Shown here: piece after piece, positions 14,641-23,296 of the stretch
Layout of the letters: every line of letters begins with the position of its first letter
How positions within the stretch are numbered: the stretch's first letter is position 1
NCBI GenBank assembly: GCA_964635545.1
Contig: CAZWOA010000037.1
Span: 1-30,332 of the forward strand
Source of the DNA: JAGPIS01 sp964635545
GTDB lineage: Bacteria > Bacteroidota > Bacteroidia > Bacteroidales > Marinilabiliaceae
Length of the DNA stretch: 30,332 nucleotides
Direction: 5' to 3'
Translations under genes and position numbers: made by a program
Notes under the pieces: model-generated
The model's database searches: none
Seen by the model: only the letters and a program-made list of their open reading frames with translations
Told to the model about the DNA's origin: nothing

Positions 14641-16944
14641 TTAGGCTTGATGCTCGTGCGGGAAAAAAACCTTAAATCGGCTACCCTTACCCACTTCACT
14701 CTCAACCCAAATTTTACCATCATGTTTTTGTACAAACTCTTTGCATATGAGTAGTCCTAGTCCTGTACCCATTTCATTATGGGTTCCCGGTCGTGAGTTT
14801 ATTTTACCTATAATAAATAAATCGGCTATAGCCTCCTCGCTTATTCCTATTCCGGTGTCGGCCACTTCAATTTCAATGCCCTTACTGTTATTCATAGTGT
14901 TTATGGTAACCTCTCCATGGTCTGGCGTAAACTTAATTGCATTGGTAATTAAGTTGCGCAATATGGTATTTATCATATCTCTATCGCCAAACACGGTGCA
15001 GTCGCCATTGGCCACACAACTAACCTTAATGTGCTTGGCATCTGCAGCGGCATCCCATCCCGGCCTGTTGGCTGCAATAAGATCGCACAATTGGAACTGG
15101 GTAGGATTAAAACCAACCATGCCAACATTACTTTTTGACCATGATAGTAGATTTTCAAGCAATTTGTATGTATTAGTGGATGCTGCATGAATTGCCGAGG
15201 CCATCATTCTTGTCTCCTCTCTGCTAAATTCCTCTTCCTCGGAAGCCAATATATTTGAGAATCCCAATATTGAATTAAAAGAACTTTTAAGGTCATGAGC
15301 CAGAATACTAAAGAATTTGTCTTTCCCTTCATTAAACTCTTTTAGTATCTTGTTTTTCTTCTCTATAACCGATTTTTGTGATGCCAACATCCTATTAATA
15401 TGTTGTTTAGCTTTGTTGGAGCGATGGATGAGAAACAGCAATACCAACACGACTAAAATACCTATTCCTAAAATATAGATCACGGTGCGATGCATCCTGC
15501 TTTCTGTTTTTGACAGAGTTTCTCGTTTTTGATTCTCACTATCAATTGCTTGCTTTTGAGCCTCAAGTCGATATACAAACTCCTGCTCGGTAACTTGTCT
15601 TACCTTTTTCTCATTGAAGATAGAGTCGCTATACATTTTAAAATTTATCAGGCTTTCATATGCATTTTTATAGTCGCCCGCCTCCCGATAAATCTGATGT
15701 AGCTGTTCATAAATATCACGTTTATCAGCTATTAATTCCAAATCCTCGGCTATGTGTAATCCTTCAAGCGAGTAGTCGATTGCTAATGGATAGTTGTTAA
15801 GTTTAAAATTCAAAAAGCCAATCCTGCGTAGTGCTAATCCCAATAGCTGTCTGTGCTGACTTTCACGAGCCTGGCTCAGAGCCTTCTCAAAGTAGGTGCC
15901 GGCACTTTCTAGGTTTGATTCGGCCAGATAAATGTCGCCAATATTGATTAAACTGGTGATAATACCTCTCTTAAATGCAATATCTTGCGAATAACTCAAT
16001 GTTTGTTTAAAATAATCGAGGGCTTTTTTATTGTCAACATCTTTCTCTAACATCCCAAACTCCTGAAGGCACTGAATTACATCAAATTTATCACCCTCCT
16101 TGCGGGCAAGTTCCAGCGCTTTGTTTAGGTAAACAAGAGCCTCCTCTTTGTCACCCTGCTTTCTAATAACAGTTCCTATATTTAAGTAACCGGTAATCAA
16201 CCCTTTGGGATTGCCGTTTTTCTCCTTCAGCCTAAGTGCTTTAAAATAGTATTCCTGTGCTTTAGGATAATCGCCTATATGATAAAAAATAGCTCCAATA
16301 TTATTTAAGGCGATCATCTCCACTTCCTTGTCACCCGTTTCAGCACTTAATGACAGTACCCACTCATAACTCTCAAGAGCCTTAACAAAATCGCCCTTTT
16401 CTTTGTAAATTATAGCTAAATTACCGATGCTTCTTACCAATCCTTTTTTATAATCATTAACCAAACAGAATTTTATTCCTTTATTATAAATATCTATGGC
16501 TGTGTTAAAATCGCCCATCTTAATAAGAAACATTCCGTAATAGCCCATATAATCATTGGCTTCATAGTAAAGTGAAGCCCCTTCGGCAATTTCGATGGCC
16601 CGCTTAAAAAATGATAAAGATGTATTGTTGACTATTGATGATGAAGCAATATACCCTTTTACAAAATTACTGTAGGCCCTTCCTTTATGGTAAGATAGCT
16701 GACCGGCAAGATACTCGGCTTCATTGGCATAATTCATTGCAGTTAAAGAGTCGGAAAGGGCAATGGATATAGCTAGCTCATTAAGCATATTTACCCTTGT
16801 GGTGTCTTCGGAAGTATGTGAGCGAATCACGTTTAATAAACTGTCAACAGCCTTGCCACGGGCATCTGCTGACGAAACAGATACTAATAAAAAGACTACC
16901 AGCAATAGTAACCTAACAAATAACAAGGAGCCTACCTTCTCCAT
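14641..16944 (-). CDS. TPR-containing membrane sensor histidine kinase (paralogue B)
   Basis: From the ATG at 16944 this is 767 residues, the same length as paralogue A, which supports both start choices; an in-frame TTG 39 bases upstream would place a polar segment before the signal peptide. A signal peptide (about 5-28) precedes about nine TPR units (about 60-440), including GDFVKALESYEWVLSLSAETGD and DYPKAQEYYFKALRLKEKNG. A transmembrane helix sits near 490-510, then a coiled coil, the HisKA with H550 (ILAHDLKSSFNSILGFSN) and HATPase_c with N668, VADTGIGIS and GTGLGLLICKEF. The active-site motifs are closer to consensus than those of paralogue A. No response regulator is adjacent. The gene is divergent from tamA, with about 180 bases between. 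Confidence 0.93.
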   Translation of the reverse strand: MEKVGSLLFVRLLLLVVFLLVSVSSADARGKAVDSLLNVIRSHTSEDTTRVNMLNELAISIALSDSLTAMNYANEAEYLAGQLSYHKGRAYSNFVKGYIASSSIVNNTSLSFFKRAIEIAEGASLYYEANDYMGYYGMFLIKMGDFNTAIDIYNKGIKFCLVNDYKKGLVRSIGNLAIIYKEKGDFVKALESYEWVLSLSAETGDKEVEMIALNNIGAIFYHIGDYPKAQEYYFKALRLKEKNGNPKGLITGYLNIGTVIRKQGDKEEALVYLNKALELARKEGDKFDVIQCLQEFGMLEKDVDNKKALDYFKQTLSYSQDIAFKRGIITSLINIGDIYLAESNLESAGTYFEKALSQARESQHRQLLGLALRRIGFLNFKLNNYPLAIDYSLEGLHIAEDLELIADKRDIYEQLHQIYREAGDYKNAYESLINFKMYSDSIFNEKKVRQVTEQEFVYRLEAQKQAIDSENQKRETLSKTESRMHRTVIYILGIGILVVLVLLFLIHRSNKAKQHINRMLASQKSVIEKKNKILKEFNEGKDKFFSILAHDLKSSFNSILGFSNILASEEEEFSREETRMMASAIHAASTNTYKLLENLLSWSKSNVGMVGFNPTQFQLCDLIAANRPGWDAAADAKHIKVSCVANGDCTVFGDRDMINTILRNLITNAIKFTPDHGEVTINTMNNSKGIEIEVADTGIGISEEAIADLFIIGKINSRPGTHNEMGTGLGLLICKEFVQKHDGKIWVESEVGKGSRFKVFFPHEHQA

Positions 16945-17125
16945 AACTCTGCTTTTTAGATAAGCATACACATTTTCAATCAATCACTATAAATTACTCC
17001 CTCTCTAAAACTACACAATAATTGGGAAATGAACAATTTTTAATAATCATTTATTATCAATAGTTGTTATTTTTACATTCGGATAATTATACTTATCTTA
17101 CATTGTACATATATTAACACATAAT

Positions 17126-18949
17126 ATGTTTGTCAAGTTTAACCTTATCGCCATTTTTTTACTCTTTTTTACTTGCCTGTTGGCTCAGGATGATGCCAAG
17201 GTTAGTAAAGTTACCTTCGAAGGCAATAAGGCATTTGGCAAAGGCGACCTCTCCGACCTTATAAGACTTAAGCCATCCGGTTTTTTCACCAGATTGATTT
17301 TGAAAAAGAAAGTTTCATATTTCTCGCATGAGAGATATGCATCCGATCAGCTTAATATTCAGTCGTTTTATATGAATGAAGGATTTCCTGATGCCACATT
17401 GGGAGAATTAAAATACACTTTATCGCATAATGGAAAGAGGATTAAAATTATATTTACGATAGACGAGAAGAAGCCGTATGCGTTTGGTTCAGTGACTTTT
17501 GCAGACGAAAAGGTTAACGAGTTTGATAGGCTGATGCGAAAACGCCGCTCAATGCTCACCGACAGACTTACCTCACAAACCGGTAATAGATTCAGGGAAG
17601 AGCAGGTGCGTAATGACAGGTTGTTGCTGTTCAACACGCTGAGTGATATAGGTTTCCCTTATGCAAATATTACTGCTGAAGCCATTCCCGATACGGTAAA
17701 TCATTCCGCCGATTTGGTGTGGCAAATCGATAGGGGAAAAGCAGCATTTTTTGGTAATACAACAGTTGAGGGCAATAGCGGTGTGTCACATCATCATATC
17801 AGAAGGCAGTTGCGGTATAAAAAAGGTGATAAATGGTCGCAAAAAAGAATTGATAACACCCAGAAGGCAATCTATTCTCTGGGGGCATTCAATATTGCTA
17901 CAGTGAGGGCGCAAGTAGGAGCATCAAAACCGGATACAATACCAGTGGTGGTAACCATTAAAGATGCACCGCGCATAAGCACTAGGTTTGGAGTGGGCTA
18001 TGGCAAAGAGGATAGGGTGAGGGCTTTTGCCGAGTTGCAACTGTTGCGGTTTCCCGGTGGCATATCACGTATGATGTTCAATGTAAAGCACTCATACATT
18101 GAGCCAATCAACTTATCGTTGAAATATTATCAGCCCGCATTTCCATTCAGGTCAACACACCTTATTGTTAACCCCTACTTTGCAATGCAGAAGGAGCCTG
18201 CCTACAAGCTGCATAAATATGGTGCCGAAGTGGGGATGCTTGGTTCATTCAGCAAATACTGGAGTGGAAACATCACTCTATACAACGAAAATATTAATCT
18301 TACTCTCTCTAATCAGGATTCAGTTTACGACAATAGGGTAACTGCTGATGCTTATTCTAAGTCGGGATTAACAACGGGGGTTATGTACTCGTCATTAACT
18401 CCGGCACTCGACCCCGAAACGGGATTTCTATTTACATCTACTGCAAGGTGGAACACTTCGCTGCTCGATGGGCGATACCCATTTTTAAAGTTGATGGCAA
18501 AAATTGTGTATTACCATAAATTCAATAAAACACTTATTCTTGCCACCAAAGCGCAGGCCGGAGCAATAAAAAGCATTGAAAATGGCAATTATATACCCAT
18601 TGAAGAGCGTTTCTTTGGAGGCGGGCAACAATCACTAAGGGGATGGAGCAGATATATGCTGGGACCACTAAATGATGAAAACCATCCCGTGGGAGGACGT
18701 AGCATAATAGAGCTGTCGGTAGAGCCCCGCATAAGAATTAACTCCCTGATTACGTGGGCGATATTTGCTGATGGAGGAAATGCATGGCGTAACAGTTTTG
18801 AGTTTCCTTTTAATGATTTCAGATACTCGGCAGGAACCGGTATAAGGGTGAAAACTCCCATCGGACCAATAGGAATCGACGTGGCACGACCTATATTTGA
18901 TAGTGATAAAGGTTGGAAATTGCATTTCAACATAGGAAATCCGTTCTGA
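17126..18949 (+). CDS. tamA: TamA-like outer-membrane assembly protein (Omp85 superfamily)
   Basis: A 607-residue outer-membrane protein with a signal peptide (about 1-20). POTRA-like units occupy about 25-275: VSKVTFEGNKAFGKGDLSDLI at the start, KPYAFGSVTFAD in the second, and FFGNTTVEGNSGVSHHHIRRQL in the third. A 16-strand-type surface-antigen barrel (about 280-607) ends in phenylalanine, as outer-membrane barrels usually do. The conserved loop motif is GGGQQSLRGW (RGW at 505-507, replacing the commoner RGF), and GIRVKTPIGPIGIDVARP lies near the C-terminus. The stop overlaps the start of tamB by one base, so the pair should be made together. Family knowledge: TamA works with TamB in outer-membrane protein or lipid transport. 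A BamA assignment is less likely because only three POTRA units are present and tamB follows. Confidence 0.9.
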   Translation: MFVKFNLIAIFLLFFTCLLAQDDAKVSKVTFEGNKAFGKGDLSDLIRLKPSGFFTRLILKKKVSYFSHERYASDQLNIQSFYMNEGFPDATLGELKYTLSHNGKRIKIIFTIDEKKPYAFGSVTFADEKVNEFDRLMRKRRSMLTDRLTSQTGNRFREEQVRNDRLLLFNTLSDIGFPYANITAEAIPDTVNHSADLVWQIDRGKAAFFGNTTVEGNSGVSHHHIRRQLRYKKGDKWSQKRIDNTQKAIYSLGAFNIATVRAQVGASKPDTIPVVVTIKDAPRISTRFGVGYGKEDRVRAFAELQLLRFPGGISRMMFNVKHSYIEPINLSLKYYQPAFPFRSTHLIVNPYFAMQKEPAYKLHKYGAEVGMLGSFSKYWSGNITLYNENINLTLSNQDSVYDNRVTADAYSKSGLTTGVMYSSLTPALDPETGFLFTSTARWNTSLLDGRYPFLKLMAKIVYYHKFNKTLILATKAQAGAIKSIENGNYIPIEERFFGGGQQSLRGWSRYMLGPLNDENHPVGGRSIIELSVEPRIRINSLITWAIFADGGNAWRNSFEFPFNDFRYSAGTGIRVKTPIGPIGIDVARPIFDSDKGWKLHFNIGNPF

Positions 18950-21900
18950 TGATGAAGAGGGTGGTTAAAATAGTGCTAATTACAATTCTGGCGATAATAG
19001 TAATAATCCCGCCGGCAGCCATTCTCATGCTTCAAACCAGGTGGGCTAAACATTTGATTGCCACTAAAATAGAGAAATATTCACCACAGTTCATTAATGG
19101 TATTTTAACAATAGAAAGTATAGAAGGCAATTTTGCGAATAGCCTTAAAATCAACGGACTAACTCTTGTTTCGGAGGGGGATACAGTTGCAACCTTAGGC
19201 GAGGCAACATTAAAATACCGATTATGGCCATTGCTGATGGGGAGAATTGATGTTGACTCCATAAAACTTTCGCACATTAACCTAAATATTGTAAACGACT
19301 CGGTAAATGGACTTAACCTGATGCGTATTGCGCTACCATCGGAGGCCGACACTACTCAAAAATCAACACCTGTAAGTCTGAAAATAAATGTTAATAGTCT
19401 GATAATAGACCCGTTACATGTAAGTTTGGCAGGGTTCAATGCTCCTATTCCTACAGAAATCAACAATGTAAAACTCTACAGTTCTGCAAAGATGTGGGGA
19501 ACTGATTATTCAATAATTATTGACACATTGGCGGCAAAGGCTAACGGCGGATGGCCGGAACTGAAGCGGTTTGCAGTGGAGGTGAATAGCGAGAATTCGA
19601 AAATATCGGTTAACAAACTTACCATAACAACTACAGAAAATAAGTTGGCCGCATTAGCCAATTATGAATCGGAGGAGAGTTTTGATGGTGAAATACATGC
19701 CGGCAAGCTTAATGTGCATGAATTCATTTTCTTAATGCCTGATGTGGCATTGGGGCATATAGACTCGCTGTATTTCGATGCGTCTAACGAAGATGACAAA
19801 CTTATGTTTGCAGCAGGAGCTATGAATAGTGGCGAATCGGTAAAGATTACAGGTACAATAGAAGCATTCTCACATATTTTTGCTGATGATGCAAAATCAC
19901 CATTTACAGTTACCGGCAAATTTTCAAACATTACAGCGAACCGCTGGCTCACAACTTTACCACCGCATATTCATATTAACGGCTCCATAAATGTAAGTGG
20001 AGTAAAACCTGCATTGTCAGGTAATCCAATTCGTATTAATGCTGATTTTGACAACTCCTCATTTGAAGGCATTTCGGCACAAACCCTTATTCTGAAGGGT
20101 AATATAACCGATAAAAAAGTTGATGGAAGCCTAAATGTTGCAATTCAAAATCAGAGTATAACATCCGATTTTAATATTGATGATTGGCAAAATAGTCAGC
20201 TAATTGCAGCCACTGCGGTAATTTCTAATTTTGATGGCATGCACTGGCCCGGTAAAGCTGATGTGAGATTTGATAATGCAACGCTAAATATCAGTGGCAC
20301 AGGCAACTCCATGTCGGCAAAAGCAAAACTTAAAGTTACATCAATCACAACTTATGGTGTTAAGAGTGACTCTCTTTGCATAAATAGCAAGTTTAATGAT
20401 AATGTGCTAAATATCAGCAATATGCACTTGTTTACTACCATGGGCATTGCAATTGCTTCGGGGCATTATAATCTGTCAAACGACTCAATTGATGCTACAT
20501 TAAATGCTGCACTCCAAAATATATTGCTGCCCATCGACTCCACATCTACTCTGATGATTAACAGTGCCGATGCAAGTATGATGATTGATGGCACGGCAAC
20601 ATCGCCCCGATGGAATGGCAAATTTACTGCATCCAATATAGGGTACGACTCATTGAAAATAGCTGATATGAAGCTGATTACCAGTGGGAAACGGAATAGT
20701 GAATATCCATTGGCTAAGGCTGATATTGAGATAGGTAACACACGGTATGGCAACTATTTAATAAATAGCACAAGCGTTAATTCAACATATGAAAATAACC
20801 GGGCAGGTATAGATTTGTCGGTTACAGCTTTGGATACAATAGGTGTAAATGCCTCATTAACAATTATTCCAGGCGACACAATAAAAATTGATATACCTGT
20901 ACTGAAGTTGAATGCCGGCAATATTGCCATAAATAATCAGGATACAATTAAGTTTCGCAATTCCGGAAGTGCCATTTGGGTAGATAGTTTTGGCATGAAG
21001 CATACTTTATCGGGAGTTAAACTTATTGAAGCTAAGGGAGTTATCAATCCGCTGTCTAATAGTGATTTTAACATCAATACTACAAAATTCGACTTGGCGC
21101 TACTACGCCCATTTATCGATAATATGAATATTGATGGAGACCTCACTGCCAATATTGACTTTGAAGGTACTCCCAATAATCATAAGATTAAATTGTCATC
21201 AACCATTGATTCATTGTTGATAGACAGGCTGTTGGTGAATAAAATTACAATTAGTGGCGATGGCAGCAACAGCGATTTAAGCGTTGCCACCAATATTTTC
21301 AATGTAATGGGTGATAAAATCGAGATTCTACTGCGCTCTAAACACTTTATTACCCAAGATTCATTGAACTTTACAGTAGCCCAAAAGCCTGAAATAGTAC
21401 TGGAATCTACAACCAATAAATTGCCTCTGGCATATATGATACCTCCCGAGTTGGGTATGAGCATATCCAAAGGGTTGTTATCCTATAAGATGAAGATTTA
21501 TGGTGATTTAGATAATCCACTTGCCACCGGATTTATTAGGATAGACGATGCTGCAGTTAAAATTCCATCAGCAGGTGCCGATTTTACCGGGATGAATATG
21601 TCATTGCAGGCGCATGGCAACAGATTCACACTCGATACAATGTTGATTAACAGTGCTAAAGGCAAGTTGTTGATGCAAGGGGAGGCCTCATTTGCCGACG
21701 GATTGCTTAAGCCTGTGAGCGACATCAACATGACACTGAAAACTGATAATTTCAGGCTACGCCGCCGAAATATGTTCGACATTGCAGTAGATGCCGATGC
21801 AGCCATATCGGTAAAAGAGAAAATCCCGCATTTCAAAGGGGCTGTAAAGGTGTTAAATTCATCATTCAATGTTGATGAATTGATGGTTCAGGCAGGTCCT

Positions 21901-22773
21901 GATACATATAAAAATGATGTATTGCTGGTGTCGTCAATAAAAAAACTAAAAGATGAAGAGCATGCACAAGTTATTGAAGTTGAGAAAAATAACACATCGC
22001 TGCCAGTCATCAATTTTGGAGCGATGAGTGGCGATTTAAAATTGTCAATACCCCATAACACCTGGATTAAGGGTGATAATATGAGTATCGAACTCAGGGG
22101 TGATTTGGATATATCGGTTAATGGTACTGATGCTGAGCTGTTTGGTTCGCTGAATGTAAATCGGGGCTACTATAGTCTGTATGGCCGTAAATTGCAGATA
22201 TCAAAAGGAAATATAACCTTTGAAGGCGGGCGTGATATCAATCCGCGCCTCGACATGGAGGCTCAATATATTTTTAGAAGTGCCGACCGCCGTAAGCTCA
22301 CCCTGCATGCTGTGATAACTGGTAAGATGCTACAACCTGAAATAGCCTTCTCGCTAGATGGCAACGAAATCACTCAGGGTAATGCTGTTGGTTATCTGGT
22401 ATTTGGCAAGCCGATGTCGGAGCTGGGAGCGGGAGGGTTGCAACTATCCGATGGCGGCTCGGGCGATGCTGTTTCGGGCTTGGTATCGTCGCAGCTATCG
22501 AAACTTATTGGTAGTACGCTAAGCCTTGATGTGGTTGAGATTGATGCATCTGACAATTGGGAAAACTCATCTTTTGTTGTGGGTAAATATATCACCCAAA
22601 ACCTCTTTGTAATCTATCAACGGTCGTTTGGAAAGGCCACAGATCAGGATATTGCACCTCAAAAAGTGATAATGGAGTATGAGCTTAACCGTCATCTGTT
22701 TTTCAGACTAGAAAGTGGTGATGATAAAGGATCGGGCATCGACATAATTTTCAAAACCGAATCGAAAAAATGA
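18949..22773 (+). CDS. tamB: TamB-like inner-membrane-anchored translocation/assembly protein
   Basis: A 1274-residue protein starting at the ATG in TGATG, overlapping the last base of the tamA stop; the longer frame upstream to 18913 starts with TTG inside tamA and is not credible. A signal-anchor helix lies at about 5-29. A long stretch of repetitive beta-strand units rich in N, S, D and I follows, expected to form a hydrophobic groove across the periplasm. The C-terminal TamB/DUF490 domain (about 1000-1270) contains NRGYYSLYGRKLQISKGNITFEGG, NPRLDMEAQYIF, GNAVGYLVFGKP and SFVVGKYITQNLFV. Length and domain order fit the AsmA/TamB superfamily, members of which are implicated in phospholipid transport to the outer membrane and in barrel assembly. 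Confidence 0.93.
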   Translation: MMKRVVKIVLITILAIIVIIPPAAILMLQTRWAKHLIATKIEKYSPQFINGILTIESIEGNFANSLKINGLTLVSEGDTVATLGEATLKYRLWPLLMGRIDVDSIKLSHINLNIVNDSVNGLNLMRIALPSEADTTQKSTPVSLKINVNSLIIDPLHVSLAGFNAPIPTEINNVKLYSSAKMWGTDYSIIIDTLAAKANGGWPELKRFAVEVNSENSKISVNKLTITTTENKLAALANYESEESFDGEIHAGKLNVHEFIFLMPDVALGHIDSLYFDASNEDDKLMFAAGAMNSGESVKITGTIEAFSHIFADDAKSPFTVTGKFSNITANRWLTTLPPHIHINGSINVSGVKPALSGNPIRINADFDNSSFEGISAQTLILKGNITDKKVDGSLNVAIQNQSITSDFNIDDWQNSQLIAATAVISNFDGMHWPGKADVRFDNATLNISGTGNSMSAKAKLKVTSITTYGVKSDSLCINSKFNDNVLNISNMHLFTTMGIAIASGHYNLSNDSIDATLNAALQNILLPIDSTSTLMINSADASMMIDGTATSPRWNGKFTASNIGYDSLKIADMKLITSGKRNSEYPLAKADIEIGNTRYGNYLINSTSVNSTYENNRAGIDLSVTALDTIGVNASLTIIPGDTIKIDIPVLKLNAGNIAINNQDTIKFRNSGSAIWVDSFGMKHTLSGVKLIEAKGVINPLSNSDFNINTTKFDLALLRPFIDNMNIDGDLTANIDFEGTPNNHKIKLSSTIDSLLIDRLLVNKITISGDGSNSDLSVATNIFNVMGDKIEILLRSKHFITQDSLNFTVAQKPEIVLESTTNKLPLAYMIPPELGMSISKGLLSYKMKIYGDLDNPLATGFIRIDDAAVKIPSAGADFTGMNMSLQAHGNRFTLDTMLINSAKGKLLMQGEASFADGLLKPVSDINMTLKTDNFRLRRRNMFDIAVDADAAISVKEKIPHFKGAVKVLNSSFNVDELMVQAGPDTYKNDVLLVSSIKKLKDEEHAQVIEVEKNNTSLPVINFGAMSGDLKLSIPHNTWIKGDNMSIELRGDLDISVNGTDAELFGSLNVNRGYYSLYGRKLQISKGNITFEGGRDINPRLDMEAQYIFRSADRRKLTLHAVITGKMLQPEIAFSLDGNEITQGNAVGYLVFGKPMSELGAGGLQLSDGGSGDAVSGLVSSQLSKLIGSTLSLDVVEIDASDNWENSSFVVGKYITQNLFVIYQRSFGKATDQDIAPQKVIMEYELNRHLFFRLESGDDKGSGIDIIFKTESKK

Positions 22774-22787
22774 GTTGAATGTAACTG

Positions 22788-22815
22788 TTAGCTGATAGCT
22801 TTTAGCTAATAGCTT
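22788..22815 (+). repeat. Tandem 14-bp direct repeat
   Basis: TTAGCTGATAGCTT (22788-22801) is followed directly by TTAGCTAATAGCTT (22802-22815), one mismatch in 14. Each unit also contains the internal repeat TAGCT/ATAGCT. Confidence 0.7.
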
Positions 22816-22833
22816 GTCTTCATAACTTCTAAG

Positions 22834-23028
22834 AAACCATTAAGAGAGTTAAGCCATTCCCCGCAGGGGATATATCATAATTAACCGTATGCAAGCGAAG
22901 CGAAGCTTACGGCCCTAAGCTATGGGGTTGAAAGCCCCGCATGGGGTGAGATTATTTTTATTTTCACACAGAACTTGTCCCGTCAGAACGGGAGAACGCA
23001 AAGAAACCCTTGACTATCTTAATGGTGA
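22834..23028 (-). repeat. Inverted-repeat element, copy 2 (about 195 bp, palindrome-rich interior)
   Basis: The ends CCATTAAGAGAGTTAAG (22837-22853) and CTTGACTATCTTAATGG (23009-23025) are inverted repeats with 2 mismatches in 17. They match the ends of the element at 10088-10142 in swapped order, so the two copies have opposite orientation. The interior holds TCCCC-GCA-GGGGA (22858-22870), a CCGTA/TACGG hairpin (22885-22912), GGGG/CCCC/GGGG tracts at 22924, 22935 and 22943 that allow two competing stems, and TCCCGT-CAGA-ACGGGA (22978-22993). There is no open frame of note. It resembles a small non-autonomous (MITE- or REP-like) element; no transposase is present in the window. Confidence 0.55.
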
Positions 23029-23261
23029 AATATTTTATTGCAACATTTAACCTCCTGCTGCATTGTGCTGCAAATCTATCAGAAATGTCATACATCCAAA
23101 TCCTTTTGTCAACGACTATAGTTTTTCATTATTTAGGGTGCAAACAAATAAAACCCACAAAATTTCAATTACACATACTCATTTTAGGGGGTCTGAAAAA
23201 ATATTTCATGGTTTTATTAAAAAATACCCCACAAATTGCATGGTGTATTTTGAAAAAAACA

Positions 23262-23269
23262 TAAATTTG
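23262..23269 (+). promoter_or_regulatory. -7 element of glnN
   Basis: TAAATTTG matches TAnnTTTG exactly, 27 bases before the glnN ATG at 23297. An ATTG at 23235-23238 lies 23 bases upstream, a little far for the -33 element. Confidence 0.5.
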
Positions 23270-23296
23270 CAAAGTCAATCAATAATAATATTTCCG

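Larger units (their letters stand above)
22774..23296. other. 523-bp intergenic region, repeat-rich, no gene
   Basis: Between tamB and glnN. It holds a 14-base tandem duplication (22788-22815), an inverted-repeat-bounded element with several internal palindromes (22834-23028), an AT-rich stretch, and a -7 promoter element for glnN at 23262. Short open frames here lack export signals or family resemblance and look fortuitous. The upstream extension of the glnN frame to 23063 is also non-coding in character. Confidence 0.75.

Noticed and set aside
17125..17132. TATGTTTG as a -7 promoter element near tamA
   Set aside because: It overlaps the tamA start codon, so transcription would begin inside the gene, which has no alternative downstream start.
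18913..18948. Longer tamB start inside tamA
   Set aside because: Begins with TTG within the tamA barrel codons; the ATG overlapping the tamA stop gives a proper signal-anchor.
23010..23296. Short frame at 23010-23264 and N-terminal extension of glnN to 23063
   Set aside because: AT-rich sequence without family resemblance; a -7 promoter element at 23262 and the standard MATLRF start at 23297 show this is upstream DNA.
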